Source: Paralithodes platypus
Taxonomy: Eukaryota > Arthropoda > Malacostraca > Decapoda > Lithodidae
NCBI GenBank assembly: GCA_032716605.1
Contig: CM064518.1
Span: 41,969,944-42,033,943 of the forward strand
Length of the DNA stretch: 64,000 nucleotides
Reading direction: 5' to 3'
Part shown: one piece after another, positions 1 through 13,505 of the stretch
How positions within the stretch are numbered: position 1 is the first letter of the stretch
Layout of the letters: every line of letters begins with the position of its first letter
The notes under the pieces: model-generated
What the model saw: only the letters and a program-made list of their open reading frames with translations
Databases searched by the model: none
What the model was told of the DNA's origin: nothing
Program-made: the position numbers and the translations under genes

Positions 1-12
1 TATATATATATA

Positions 13-86
<74 letters not shown>
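1..86. repeat. TA microsatellite at left edge
   Basis: TA dinucleotides with a few AA interruptions, cut by the window start. Confidence 0.95.
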
Positions 87-89
<3 letters not shown>

Positions 90-309
90 GGGGGGAATGC
101 CATACATAAGAAGATTGGCTAAGTAGAATAATCCGAAAGCTAGGCACTGACAGTGATGAATTGCTATGGTCCCTACTCCTTTGAATATATTAGTGAAAAT
201 TAATGAAAACTTGGGGTCAGTTCCGAGAAGGACACGACCCTCGATGTAATTAAGATTCCTAACATAATATACAGAAATGTACTGCTTCATGCTTCAATCT
301 TTGTGTTTC

Positions 310-532
<223 letters not shown>

Positions 533-539
533 AGCCTAA

Positions 540-1661
540 TCTTGTAATCAATGAACTACAAAAAAACTATTTTAGTCAATGCTTATATTGTTAATATTAT
601 TGAAGGTACAATCCTACGTGGAAAATACAAAAGAATACTAGAGACAACAAACAGCAAAAATTGTACGGTATGCTAAAATATATTTCACAATTGAGTTCCT
701 GTACCATTGTTAAGCATAATTCCTCCTACTGACAAGCATAAACCAACTATAGAATGGTTATCCCAGCGATCACCTTTACACATACCCCGTAAAAGTGCCC
801 TTGCTTGTATCGCCCTACCTAAGTGCAATATTTAGAGCACGTAGCCTTGACGAGCACAGCAGGCAGTATCATTATAGCACAGCAGAAATGGATGTAGCTA
901 AATGCCATCGATATAGCCGTTCTAACGTAAGAGGGCCCATGCTTCACGCTTAAGTATCCCTATAAACACGTCGACGATTACGAAAACAAAAAAAAGACAC
1001 GAAAAAAAGAAACAGGCAACAAACATTAGAACAGGAATATTATCGCTTCATGTTCACATATACCAATATTTCGATTTGTGTATGTTGATGTTTACAAAGT
1101 TGCCTTCTTTCATCAGGAAAATGTATCTAAAGTATATATGAAGTACAGTATATACCGTACAGTTGGAGCTAAATGCCCTAAGCTCTTAGGCTTTTCAACA
1201 TTCATTTATATAATATTGGGTTAAATTTTACTAGTTACTATGATACCCATCCTAATTTTATTATATTTCAGCTTCTTAATAATTTGAATCAGAATAAGAC
1301 ATACAGTAAACATTGATATATATACATACTTGAGAGTTACGCACATAAATATTAAATACTTGCCAAAACTTATAATTTTATAATAAGCAGTACGAAATAA
1401 ATGACCTCCACAAAAGTTCAAAACTCTACCCGTCTATACCCATCGCGGATAAAAGTACTCTGGGCTGATTGAAACTGCGAAATTCACGAGCACGCCATGC
1501 CCATTTTTCACGGCCGCTAAAAGAAGTATCCGGTGGCACTAAAATATTCACCGTGCAATTGCGACGATCCCCTTTGGCTTGAATTTAGATGCCCTTCCGG
1601 TGTATTTGCTTGGTTAATGCTACTTCCAGATAGGTTTACTCAGCTTAGAGGGACACATAAT

Positions 1662-1703
<42 letters not shown>

Positions 1704-2815
1704 TTTCGATAAGACGATGATTTATTTTCTTGATTAGGGAAATGGGTGTATTGGTATTTCCATTGTTTATCACTTTAGGGAGAACAGCTACGAATCAAAA
1801 AGCAAAAGATTATCTCAATTAACTCTAGCCCACCTTGCTCTAGGCCATGACTGATCCTGAAAGAACCGTACCTAGACTAAAACGGAAATGGGTGTCATCT
1901 GTTTAAAAGGGTTACTCGTTTTCCCGATCGTACATTGGGTGCCCAGAGCATGTAGACGACCACTGTATAACTGTACGAAAAACTTATGGTCAATATATAT
2001 ATGTGTAATAACTTTCGGAGGTGTATAGTTAAGGGATTACTTTATAGTCCGTTTATATTCGGCTGGGATCGTAAAACAACCCGACCTTTCCAGTACAACG
2101 TATAGCGTTAACGGTACTTTATCTTCTCCATTATTTACTACGGAAGAGTATACCAGAATAACCTATACACAGAATTTTGTGCAAGTTGTTAACCAATAAT
2201 CTGCTTAAAAGATAAATGTAATTGACAATAAGCCAGATATATTTTAACTGTGACAGAAAAAAAGTAAATATACGATGCGTGTACTTGTGTTATATTTACA
2301 GTATAATATAGGGTTTGTGATGCGTCTTAGTTGAATAAGCTCTTACATCGTTCTTATAACTAATGTTAAAGCGTAATGAGATTTGGCACGCATAGTTTGA
2401 ATTATTTAAATTATCAAACAATGATTTGCGTTTCCTTTCAGTAAATTAAGCAATCGAAAGTTCAAGTACATGTAAAAACTGTCCAATAAGACAAATTTAC
2501 AATCGGATTATTTCAACAACCCATTCCTGGTTTCGCAAAGTGATTACGTGAAAAATATTCTTACTCTAATCTGTCCACTTCTATGTCACTAGTTAGCAAC
2601 CAGCAAGACCACAGACCTTGTAATTATCCACAATAGTTTCTGAATCTAAGTAAATCATAAGAAAACAATTTTCATGAACAAAATTAACTAACATATGATC
2701 AATAATTAATCTGCAAAGGGAAATATATGTTTATTGTATTATTCTCTAGAAGTTCAAATACAGTACCTCAATTGTCTCTAACATTCAGTGTATATTTTTA
2801 CCAATGACAGAATTA
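540..2815. other. AT-rich DNA, nothing recognised
   Basis: Apart from the TA tract at 1667 no repeat, RNA gene or coding signal is seen; frames are short and broken. Confidence 0.6.
1667..1701. repeat. TA microsatellite
   Basis: About 17 TA units. Confidence 0.95.
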
Positions 2816-3340
2816 TGATCAACACTAGATGACGTAATAAGCATCCTCAATCTTAGCTATTCCATCCTCGTGCCCCTATCTTTATTATTGAGCTGTTAAT
2901 AAATTCCTATAGTATAATATATCGCCAACTATGAGCACAGCCCATATTAATAAAAATGCAGAGATGCAATAGTTTCTCATTCTGCAAATGTTAGTAAATC
3001 GAATGGTAGGGCAAGATGATCAGTGCATAATATATAACCATTCTTAACCTTTGGTGGCCGTTATTCACATATACAAACACAATTTGACATATTATGAAAG
3101 CAACCTCAACCTTAGCAGCCCCATCCTTACTTAGATCAAGATATTATGACGCATACCGGTAAGCAAGTATTCCTCAACAACTGATTAATGGATACTGGAT
3201 GGACATTTGTGAAACTACTCAACCTTTGCGTCAAATAAATACCAAGTTTTCATAATTAACAGCATATTTCACTACTTTGATCAGCACAATATGACGTAAT
3301 TAGCAAGCATCCTCACTTTCACTATTCCATCCTCACTCCA
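2816..3340. repeat. Degenerate direct repeats
   Basis: GATGACGTAATAAGCATCC then CTATTCCATCCTC at about 2828-2870 recurs as ATATGACGTAATTAGC and GCATCCTC...CTATTCCATCCTC at about 3289-3337; a weaker middle version lies at about 3100-3170. The intervening sequence is AT-rich. Confidence 0.6.
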
Positions 3341-4356
3341 CTTTTCCTCACGCCCGCGCCATCTCCCGCATGGTTAACACCCTCCCCCCGCCCATTGACA
3401 CGGCTCTACACGACGCCCACACTCTGTAAATCACACCCACACCATCTGCGTCACGGCCGAACCTATCTACATCACGCCCGGCCATGGTACACGGGGCAGG
3501 AACCTTTTACACCCTCGCCTACGCCCTCTCCATACGCCCACTCTAGTCGGCCTCACCCCACCGACCACCTCTATCTCTTTTACCTATTGCCAAATTTACG
3601 GATGCTCAAGTTGGCTGCAATACATAATTTCTTAGCTGAACACAATATCTTCATGTTTGCAAAATTAAAACTGAAATCTAGACTACACTAAAAGAGTTGA
3701 TTAGCCCATGTGCCAGATCTCGAATTTTCACGAATCGATAGCATTTAAGAAGGGCAAATATTAAATATAGAGTTCAATAAAGGACTACTAAGTAATGTAA
3801 ATACTAATTAAAAAAGTTTTCCTCCTGGAAGTAATATCTTCACAATTATGAAAACATTGTCTTGTATTTTATAATGATTAATATCCTTCTCATATGGTAC
3901 CAATTTCTACTATGGCTTATAACCTGTAAGTCAGTGTCGCATGGATAGTTAAAATCAACTTAGGCAATCAAGTGACTACTAAAAAAGTGATACAACAATA
4001 TGTTCCTATTCGATATTTTTTCCAAACAAAAACGGTATGTTAATAATAAGCAAATCGGGTCTCTTTTGAAGTTTAATGAGAAAGTAACCCAATATATCGC
4101 ACAATGATGAACAAACTACCATGACATGTGTTGAAAGGATAAATAACACCATCAAATGAATGGCTAGGGTTCACGACATTACCCTGTCAAATATCCCTTA
4201 CAAGCTTTTGATAAAGAAAATACACACAACACCAAAGGGAAAAGACCACAAAACAGTATTATTCAGTAAATAGAGCCATTATCCTGACAGCTCGAGGACA
4301 TTTTCACCAACCCCTCGACACAAGACCAGAACACATCAATAGACACACACCAGACA
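3341..4356. other. C-rich patch then AT-rich DNA
   Basis: 3341-3560 is rich in CACGCCC/CATCACGCCC-type words without a regular period. From 3600 on the sequence is AT-rich and unassigned. Confidence 0.5.
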
Positions 4357-5546
4357 TTATACCCCTTTGACTTCCCCGACCCAATCGTCCTTTTCGCCGC
4401 ATGACCAATCGAGAATGTGGCGTCCAGGTGGTAGGAGGCCGAAGTGATGCCTAGTTATTTCGTCAACTAGTCTTTTCGCCGATACTGGAGAAGTTTCGAC
4501 CACACTTTGAAGTTGGCAAGGATAAAGGCAGGGTCCACTATACCTATAATGGGCCCTGTGTGTTATGTCGTGATTCAATTAAAAGTTAGGCAAGGTTATC
4601 TTATGGTAGGCTATATTATTGTATGTTAAGGCTGAATTTAAGTGAGGCTAGGTAAGGTTAGGGAAAGATAAGCTTATGTTATGTTATATAATGAGAAGTG
4701 GACTACTCAGTTGTGAATGCGGGCAAAATTACTTATGATTATACTGTATAATGGTTAGAATTGGAATAGGGTTAGGCGTGATTATATTAGGACAGGCTAC
4801 ATACGGTTAGACGAAGTTTAGTATGTTATGGTTAGCTTAGGTGACTCTGAAAATGGCTTGTGGCCGAAATGACCCTAAGGAACTGCAGCATGGCCCAGGC
4901 CCACTGTAGACCACCTTGGACATCAGCTTCCCTACGGTCGATAGTAAGTTTAGGGACACCCGACGCCCCCGCCCTTAAGGACACATGGGGTTATGGCCCA
5001 TACAAGTCACCCCTAAGGGTGTAGCCTGCAGGGGAAGGGGGCCCACTAATGTCGCCACCATCGTCACGTCAGACATCAGCTATATAATACTCATCACCAC
5101 TCATGTCTAACCCAACTTAGACATGTTACTCTAATATGGACTTACAGTCAAACCACTAAATTATTTACCAGGGAGGCAATCTGTATCTCTATTCATTCAC
5201 AAAGCAGAGAAATGCAAGTTTCTACAATAAGATATCCCTACTACGTGTTTCTCAAGGTTCACCCAGGATGAGAATTGACTGTGTTTGAGTGTGCAACTGT
5301 ATTTAGGAACAGCTTTTGCTGACCCCCCCCCCCCTCCCCCAGCCAAGGACTTTGTTATGTGACTGTACAAACATATATAACACTTTTTGTATAGCTTAAT
5401 AACTTGGTATAACTCTGTTAATATAACGTACAATAAATAAATTAAACTTTATTTTAATGGTAATGGTAGTTTTGCTGCGATTCCATCAAAATATAATTAT
5501 GCAAATGTACCGTAATATACCCCTTTGACTTCCCCGACTCAATCGG
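4357..5546. repeat. Interval bounded by two ~30-bp direct repeats
   Basis: ATACCCCTTTGACTTCCCCG with ACCCAATCG (4358-4390) recurs as the same block with ACTCAATCG at 5516-5546. The DNA between them contains a degenerate TTAGG-like part and a GC-rich island (about 4860-5060). These could be the ends of a decayed element or two pieces of one repeat. Confidence 0.5.
4580..4850. repeat. Degenerate TTAGG-like region
   Basis: GTTAGGCAAGGTTA, GCTAGGTAAGGTTAGGG, ATAGGGTTAGGCG and similar words are scattered over about 270 bases, in the opposite orientation to the block at 9843. Confidence 0.5.
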
Positions 5547-5904
5547 CCATTAGACATAGATCCATTAAATTGTCGGATTCAAATATTTGTCCACGTGACA
5601 TCATTTATGGAACGAACAATAACAAATGTAGACTTGAAATTTATGACGACACTATGATCAGAAAGGCACAAAATGTCGGTATTTGTCCCATTTCTGTTGC
5701 CTGTAGAGCCTCTGTTGGGAGGTGAGGGAGGCGAGGCCACGGGTGAGGACCGTATCTAAACGCTCACTGGTGCCCCAACACTCCACTGGTTTCCCTTATG
5801 GCTCTCTGACGTTTTCATTACAGCTTGTGGTCGCAGCCACCGATAAGTGAAAAGGTGTGGAGAAAAAGTGTTTAGAAATTGGCAGGTTTCTTTGGCTTAC
5901 CTAG

Positions 5905-6236
5905 TCACCATCGCTTGAAATTGAAATTGAAATTGAAATATTTTATTCAGCCTTTAGTATACAATACAATTTTGCTTACAAATTATTTGTTAAAAACACA
6001 AATATATAATAATAATACAACAACTAGGCTGAGCCTTTTGAGAGATATCTCTCTTAAAGCTGTAACTAAAGGTAAGTTGCACAAGGACAGGATTAAACTT
6101 TTTCAAATTATGAACTTTCCATTTTATGCTGGATAATATTTGAGAACTTGATTCAGCTTTGTAAGTAACTCTTATACTTGACAACTTGGAATAAATAATC
6201 AATTTGTTGTTTCAGCTAGTCTTGCGTTGTTATAGA
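5905..6236 (-). mobile_element. Possible LINE 3' remnant with (CAATTT)n tail
   Basis: On the minus strand the stretch ends AATATTTCAATTTCAATTTC, a tail type common to several LINE groups. No reverse transcriptase motif is visible upstream, so only the tail supports this. Confidence 0.35.
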
Positions 6237-6239
6237 GCT

Positions 6240-6600
6240 TAGCTAAAAGGCAAGACGCAGTAGCCTAGAGAGCAAGAGACATTGAGACAGGGTAAGAAAT
6301 AAGACAAAGGAAAGGTTAAGAGACAAGGCATGATCAAGTAGCATAAACAGCAAGATACTATGTAACAGGGTAGAGATAACATGACATACAGGGTAAGAGA
6401 CAAGATAAAAGAGAGTAAAAAAAGCGAGAAACGGTAGCCTAAAGAGTAAGAGACTGCGAAAGGGTACCATAATGTATAAGAGTCCAAGTCAGAGCAATTC
6501 ATCTAGAGAATAAGATACTATGATACAGGGTAAGAGCAATATAAGCGATACAGTAAGAGCCAGTAACCTAGAGAACAGGAGACTAGGGTAAGAGAGCAGG
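6240..6600. repeat. Degenerate purine-rich tandem block
   Basis: GGGTAAGAGACAAG, AGCCTAGAGAGCAAGAGAC, AGATACTATG(TA)ACAGGG and relatives recur irregularly. The repetition is old and imperfect. Confidence 0.65.
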
Positions 6601-6659
6601 GTGGCGTGTGGTTGGTGTCTACAGGTAACGTCTCTCTCCGGTCTCGTCACGCTGAGTTA

Positions 6660-7165
6660 TACGATTCCCTCCCTCCCTACCTAGCTCCCTTCTTCCCTCA
6701 TTTTTTTTCTCTCCCTCCCTACCTACCTGTCCCCCTCGATTTTCTCCATATCTACCTCTCTCCTTACTTCCTTCTCCCTCCCTCCCTCCCTCCCTACCTA
6801 CCTCTCTCCCTTCTTCCCTCATCTTTCTCCCTCCCTTCCTACCTGTTCTCCTCGATTCCCTCCCTACCTACTGTACCTCTCTCCTTACTTCTTTCTCCCT
6901 CCCTCCCTACCTAGATCTCTCCCTACTTCACTCATCTTCCTCCCTCCCTATACCTACCTACATGTCCTCCCCGATTCTCTCCCTACCTACCTCTCTTCCT
7001 TCTACACTCATCTCCCTCTCTACCTGTTCACCCCTTTACAGCATGCACCCCCTCGATTTCCTCCCTACCTACTTCTCTCCCATCTACCATCATCTCCCTC
7101 CCTCCCTCCCTACCTGTCCGCCCGCTTACCGCATACACCCCCCCCCCCCCCCCCCAACTCGCCAC
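6660..7165 (+). repeat. Pyrimidine-rich tandem block
   Basis: CTCCCTCCCTACCTACCT-type units recur, with CCCCTCGATT(T/C)(T/C)CTCC as a longer-range repeat at about 6733, 6850, 6970 and 7048. A run of about 18 C ends it. Confidence 0.85.
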
Positions 7166-7249
7166 ACAGGTTGTAGTTGGCTTTCCTCTATCCACCTTCC
7201 TTCACTAAGCGCCCCCTCACTACCACAACATAACCACCTCGCCACATAG

Positions 7250-8543
<1,294 letters not shown>

Positions 8544-8704
8544 TCAATTATATTTATTTTAGAATTGTCCTTCACTGATCAAAATCCAAGAAAAAAACAA
8601 ATAGTGTGTGTGGACTCCAATTATATATAACCAGCTATAAAACATTAAGTACATGTCTTCACCACTGTACTATATCTTGAATATAGGAGAACATTCGCCC
8701 CTGT

Positions 8705-8877
8705 AACACTCCACTTCACTCCACTTCAAAGTTCTCCATCACTTCTCCAGCCAGGCCGAAAGTGTCCATTACCTGGTGGTGTACAACTGTTGGTATCAAG
8801 ACTAAAGGACCACCGTTGAAGCTACCAGTCATGCAGGTGGTGGGGTTCTCGTGAGGCTCTTGGCAGTGGCTCATCAT
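8705..8877 (-). other. Short GC-richer open stretch with possible splice donor
   Basis: The minus strand encodes MMSHCQEPHENPTTCMTG and continues to ENFEVE before a stop, 54 codons in all. CACCAG/GTAATG inside it could act as a donor (8776-8775). No stop-free extension or acceptor was confirmed upstream; an in-frame TAA lies four codons before the Met. It is not recognised as any protein family and could be a transposon scrap or an unidentified exon. Confidence 0.2.
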
Positions 8878-9249
8878 AACTTGGTGTTAACTCCAAACTA
8901 TTCATTGGTAGCCTATATAAAGCTCAAGTACCTTGATAAAGCGTAACTGACTACACTGCTATAAGAGCTATAAGCCTACAAGAGATATAGTAATATTATG
9001 TTAATGCATTCTGATTGTTTTAAATGAAGACTATCAGGTACAACATTACCACAATAAATACACGGCTTAACATTTTATATGTAGTGATTTCCATATTGTA
9101 ATAGATATACAGTATATGGAGGTCATAATATTATTACATATATTGTAATTATATTTGAAGAATATTTGGCGTTTACCTAGTAATGACTGCAACCTACTGC
9201 AGTGCAGACAATGGAACTCAATGCTACCCAAGCTTCAAATTGTCAAAGA

Positions 9250-9611
9250 TTAAGGGAGAGGTAGTTGCTTTTTCTGGAGCCCTTCTCACTCATGTTGAGC
9301 ACCATTATTTTTGAGATTTTAAGACGTTCGCCCCATTAGTTTTCGATTTTAAGACCTCTCATCCCATTTATATTTATCAATATTAAGACCTTTCGTACCC
9401 TTGTCGATTTTTCTAACGAGCGATAGCGAGCCTGTAATAATGGAGGTACCGGCCTTCGGCCGGGACAATTTTCTATCGAAAAATATACAAACTTACCTCG
9501 AGGGGGGACCTTGAGGATAATCTATTAAACTTGATGGAGGTCTAGGGAGGAAACTAAAACAACAATATATAAATAAAGAAAGAAACTTATAAATAAACCC
9601 TACCCCTTTAA
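9250..9611 (-). mobile_element. Family A short TTAA-flanked element, copy 1
   Basis: Bounded by TTAA at both ends (TTAAGGGAGAGG ... CCCCTTTAA). It carries the family core CGAGCGATAGCGAGCC, the hairpin CCGGCC-TTC-GGCCGG and the end sequence GGAGGTCTAGGGAGG. No coding capacity. Strand convention for family A: plus is the direction reading CCTAGACCTCCATCAAG ... CTCGCTATCGCTCGCC. Confidence 0.8.
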
Positions 9612-9842
9612 CAATCTTATAAACCAACATTGATTTGAGCCAAGTACTGCCCCGGCTGCCGTGGAACTCCTGGCAGTCTTGTAGGAGTGGAGACAAAGCT
9701 ACTAATCTCAGGCACTATGTCAGACCCGGAACACTAGGAATTCTACTCCCTTGCCCCGTGGCCCCAACTTTGCATACATATTCCTCTCTGAATATTATTG
9801 CCACTTCGCAAACTACTTCTTTCGCCCGCAGTCAAATATAAT

Positions 9843-10205
9843 TTACCTACACCAAACATGCTAAGTTAAATAAACTAACCTAAATTAAACTAAGCTATTC
9901 TAACCTACATAAGCCTATTTTAACCTAAATATTATAAACTAGACTAATATAAATTAAGTTAACCTAATCTATACCGACTAATTCTAACTGAACACCAACC
10001 GCTAAGCAAATCAAATTAACCTTACTCAACATAGTCCAAAATAAACTAACCTACCCTACCCATAAATAAATAAATTAACGTAAACTGAACAAAGCCTAAA
10101 CTAACATAGGCGTAAGCTAAACTTATTTAACTTTAGCCTAACTTTATTATTTTAACTACCGGTACTCTCTTAACTACTATTTAACTTTATTTAACTACTC
10201 TCCAC
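9843..10205. repeat. Degenerate CCTAA/TTAGG-like region
   Basis: AACCTAA, TAACCTAC, CTAACC and near versions recur irregularly across some 350 bases. The pentamer TTAGG is the telomere unit of most arthropods. No run of perfect units is present. Confidence 0.55.
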
Positions 10206-10577
10206 CCAATTTACAATAACCGAACACGAATGTAGGCAAAAAGACATGTCGGCAAAATAACCAACACCCGTTGATTATGCAAGTCAATACTCCACCCCCC
10301 AAATTCGCCCAAGAAAATGAACACAAACTCGTTCTTTATTATTGAAGGACGCCATCTTGCTGTTGGGTTTAAAAAAATAATAATGGCCTGTTGTCTGATC
10401 TTGTTAGAGTTTTAATGATAGTAGAACACGTTCCGATAGACAGGATTATTATAATGGAGATGGAATTATATATTATTATAGTAGTTTAGAGTAAGTTAGG
10501 TTAAAGTGGTTTGTTTAGTTTCAGCTATATTATTTATTATAGATTAAGATAGTTTTGTGAACTAGCTTAGTATATTT

Positions 10578-10579
<2 letters not shown>

Positions 10580-10671
<92 letters not shown>

Positions 10672-10724
10672 AGAGAGAGAGAGAGAGAGAGATGAGGGAG
10701 AGAGAGAGAGAGGGGGGGGGGGGG
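10580..10724 (+). repeat. GA microsatellite followed by G run
   Basis: About 130 bases of GA with small ATGA interruptions, then 13 G. Confidence 0.97.
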
Positions 10725-10889
10725 TAGCATTAAATAGAACAATAATATATACAAATTTGAGAAAAAAGGAAGAATAAGAACAAGATCAAGGGAGAGGTGT
10801 GACAATGGGAGTAAAGCTAAAGAGGGACCACGATATAAAAACAATGTTGACAGTACGGTACCAGTACCAAACACTTGTCAGGTGTTTTG

Positions 10890-10978
10890 ACATTTTAAGA
10901 CATTCGGCCCAGTAGTTTGTCCATTTTATAACATTTCGTGCCATTTAGGCGTCGATTTTTCCTGGCGAGCGATAGCGG
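10890..10978 (-). mobile_element. Family A, internal fragment (copy 2)
   Basis: Only the middle is present: TTTTAAGACATTCGGCCCAG through GTCGATTTTTCCTGGCGAGCGATAGCG. The copy breaks off exactly within the core, where purine-rich DNA begins. Confidence 0.7.
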
Positions 10979-11240
10979 AAGAAAAGGACAAGACAGGAAT
11001 CGCATTCGTCCGTCTCTCTTCGATAGAAATATAATATATAGAAATATAGAAATATAATATAGCCACATAGTATAAAGTGTAGGGAGGCCAGACAGAAAGG
11101 ACAACATCGCCGAGAGTATACAGCCATCAAGAAGGGAGACAGACAAATGATGCTTATTGGAAAGGGGGTCACGATACAAGATAGAAATGACAGAATATAA
11201 TAAAATATATTACAAGATTAAAATAGCAAAAGATGAAGAC

Positions 11241-11285
11241 TTAAGGGGAGGTTTTTAGTTTGCTCCCTAGACCTCCACCATGCGA
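11241..11285 (+). mobile_element. Family A, left-end fragment (copy 3)
   Basis: TTAAGGGGAGGTTTTTAG and TCCCTAGACCTCCACCA match the left 45 bases of other copies; then the similarity stops. With the fragment at 10890-10978, in opposite orientation, it may be the debris of a rearranged element. Confidence 0.65.
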
Positions 11286-11618
11286 GGAATATAAATAAAG
11301 AATATATATACAGTATATGAAAGTGTAGATGTGAACGAAACAATAACTTCAAAAAGAACGAAGGGAGACAAGAATAAGCAGTGATAAGGAAGGATAGCGA
11401 GAAAGTGGTGGGAGGGGTTGCGAGAAAAGAAGATGAAAATAGGAAGAATGGAGAGACAAGAAGAAGGGTGAAATTAATGTGAAGGGAAGAAGAAATAAAT
11501 AAGCAGTCATGAGGAGAGGTCGCGGTGAGGCGGAGTATCTTGAAGGGCGGTCTCAGTGCTCCCCCCCTGCTGAGAAACGCCCTCCCTCACTGTCAACAGC
11601 ACCAGAGACGTCACCTCA

Positions 11619-11799
11619 TTAACCGTTTCAGTACCGGCGACGTCAGTTTCGTTATATTCTGGCTACTATTAGACGATTTTATGCAGGTTAAGAAGAACCT
11701 CTAGCAATGAAAAGACTTCCAACTCTCTCATTTATCCTAGATCGTCTAAATATAGCTAGAATAAAATAAAACAAACGTCGCCGGTACATAAAGGGTGAA
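11619..11799. mobile_element. Family C TTAA element, copy 1
   Basis: Begins TTAACCGTTTCAGTACCGG and ends with the inverse, ACGTCGCCGGTACATAAAGGG. Both halves carry a further inverted block around TTAGACGATTTTATGC and GATCGTCTAAATATAGC, so the whole element is a loose palindrome. The TTAACCC...GGGTTAA ends resemble non-autonomous piggyBac-type elements. Confidence 0.75.
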
Positions 11800-12004
11800 A
11801 AACCTCTCATACACAAACAAAAAGGGAATAATACAGTGGGGAGCATAATACATTAATGGAAACAAATGATGGTGAAAGCCAGAAGGACGGGGGTAAGATT
11901 AAAATGCAAAAGAAGGAGCAGAGTAATGTGAAGGAAGGAAGGAAGGAAGAAAGGAAAGGGAAGGTAGGAGCAGTATTTCGAAGAAAAGCATATAGGGACA
12001 CACA

Positions 12005-12550
12005 TGACTAGCACATGTGAAGAAATGAAAGGAGGACCAGGGCAAGTGAAGGAATGAACGTAGGACCAGGACAAGTGAAGGAATGAAAGGAGGACCAGGA
12101 CAAGTGAAGGAATGAAAGGAGGACCATGACAAGTGAAGGAATGAAAGGAGGACCATGGCAAGTGAAGGAATGAAAGGAGGACCATGGCAAGTGAAGGAAT
12201 GAAAGGAGGACCAGGACAAGTGAAGGAATGAAAGGAAGACCAGGACAAGTGAAGGAATGAAAGGAGGACCAGGACATGTGAAGGAATGAAAGGAGGACCA
12301 GCACAAGTGAAGGAAGACCATGACAAGTGAAGGAGGATCAAGACAAGTGAAGGAATGAAAGGAGGACCAAAAAAAGTGAAGGAATGAAAGGACCAAGACA
12401 AGTGAAGGAATGAAAGGACCAAGACAAGTGAAGGAATGAAAGGAAGACCAGGACAAGTGTAGGAATGTGAAGGACGACCACGACAAGTGAAGAAATGAAA
12501 GGAGAGCAATGTGAAGGGAGAACCATGACAAGTGAAGGAGGTATCAAGTA
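12005..12550. repeat. 29-bp minisatellite, purine-rich
   Basis: Imperfect units of GGACCAGGACAAGTGAAGG plus AATGAAAGGA repeat about 17-18 times, with variants GGACCATGACAAG and shorter units. The 29-bp period rotates the frame, so three units give an 87-base cycle and all minus-strand frames look like FIPSLVLVLLSFLH repeats. A further partial run is at 12601-12700. Confidence 0.92.
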
Positions 12551-13505
12551 GCAGGAGATGACAAGGGTGGTCTCGGTTCACCCCCCGTTGAGACCTGTCC
12601 AGTGAAGGAAGGAATGAAAGGAGGACCAGGACAAGTGAAGGAATGTGAAGGACGACCAGGACAAGTGAAGAAATGAAAGGAGAGCAATGTGAAGGGAGAA
12701 CACGAGGACCAGTTATAAGGTAGAGGGGTATAGTAGCAGGGGATGACAAGGGTGGTCTCGGTTCACCCCCCGTTGAGACCTGTCCTCCCCCACCGTCAAC
12801 GCGACCAGAGACCAGCTCATTAAAACCCTCAGGTACACGAAAAAAGACTACAAGGAAGAGAGAGAGAGGACGACGAAAGGGAGAATGGAAAAGAAAATAA
12901 CATGATTAAAACACAACAACCGGACGTATAGGCTAATAAGTAAGTAGGCTATATCGAAGACGAACAAGAGAGGAGATACGAGAGATCACATGATGGAAGT
13001 GAGAAAGAAAGAGACAAGGATAGGCAAGACAGGTGAAAGAATGAGGATAATAATGTATGAAAGGAGAGCAGATTGTAGTGAAGCGTCATAAAAGAGGGGG
13101 GGGGGGCGGAAATGGAAAAGAAGGGAAGTATGAAGTCCCCCCCCCCCCCCCCCCCCCCCCCGCTGAAACCTGTCTTCACTCAAACGGCACCAGGGACCAG
13201 CTTATTAATTTATTAAAAAGAACAAAAGAAACAAAAACACAAACACACACAACCTTATATAAATACATAAATAAATACAATAATACAGAGTGAGAAGGAA
13301 GAGATATGGTGATGACAGCTAGAAGGACGGGGTCAAGCATATAAAGAGACAGAAGGAGCCGTACATGTGAAGGCGAGAGAATAAAGGAAAGCCCAATAAT
13401 AATGAGGGGTAGCAATGGAGAACAAGGGAGGTCTCAGTAACCCCCCGCTGAGACCTGTCCTCCCCCACTGTCAACGCGACCAGGGGACCCGCTCATTAAA
13501 ACCCT

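Larger units (their letters stand above)
11300..13505. repeat. Complex nested repeat block with dispersed ~75-bp unit
   Basis: A unit of about 75 bases, containing CCCCCCGTTGAGACCTGTCC and CAACGCGACCAG(A/G)G and ending CTCATTAAAACC, occurs near 11548-11622, 12569-12602 (partial), 12751-12826, 13134-13207 and 13427-13502. Purine-rich DNA with TGATGGTGAAAGCCAGAAGG-type blocks lies between units. The segment at about 12470-12600 is repeated at about 12645-12785. Family C copy 1 interrupts the block. No gene is seen. Confidence 0.8.

Noticed and set aside
11853..12749. 298-codon minus-strand open frame with FIPSLVLVLLSFLH repeats
   Set aside because: It is the 29-bp minisatellite read through; several frames of both lengths are open and none has gene structure.
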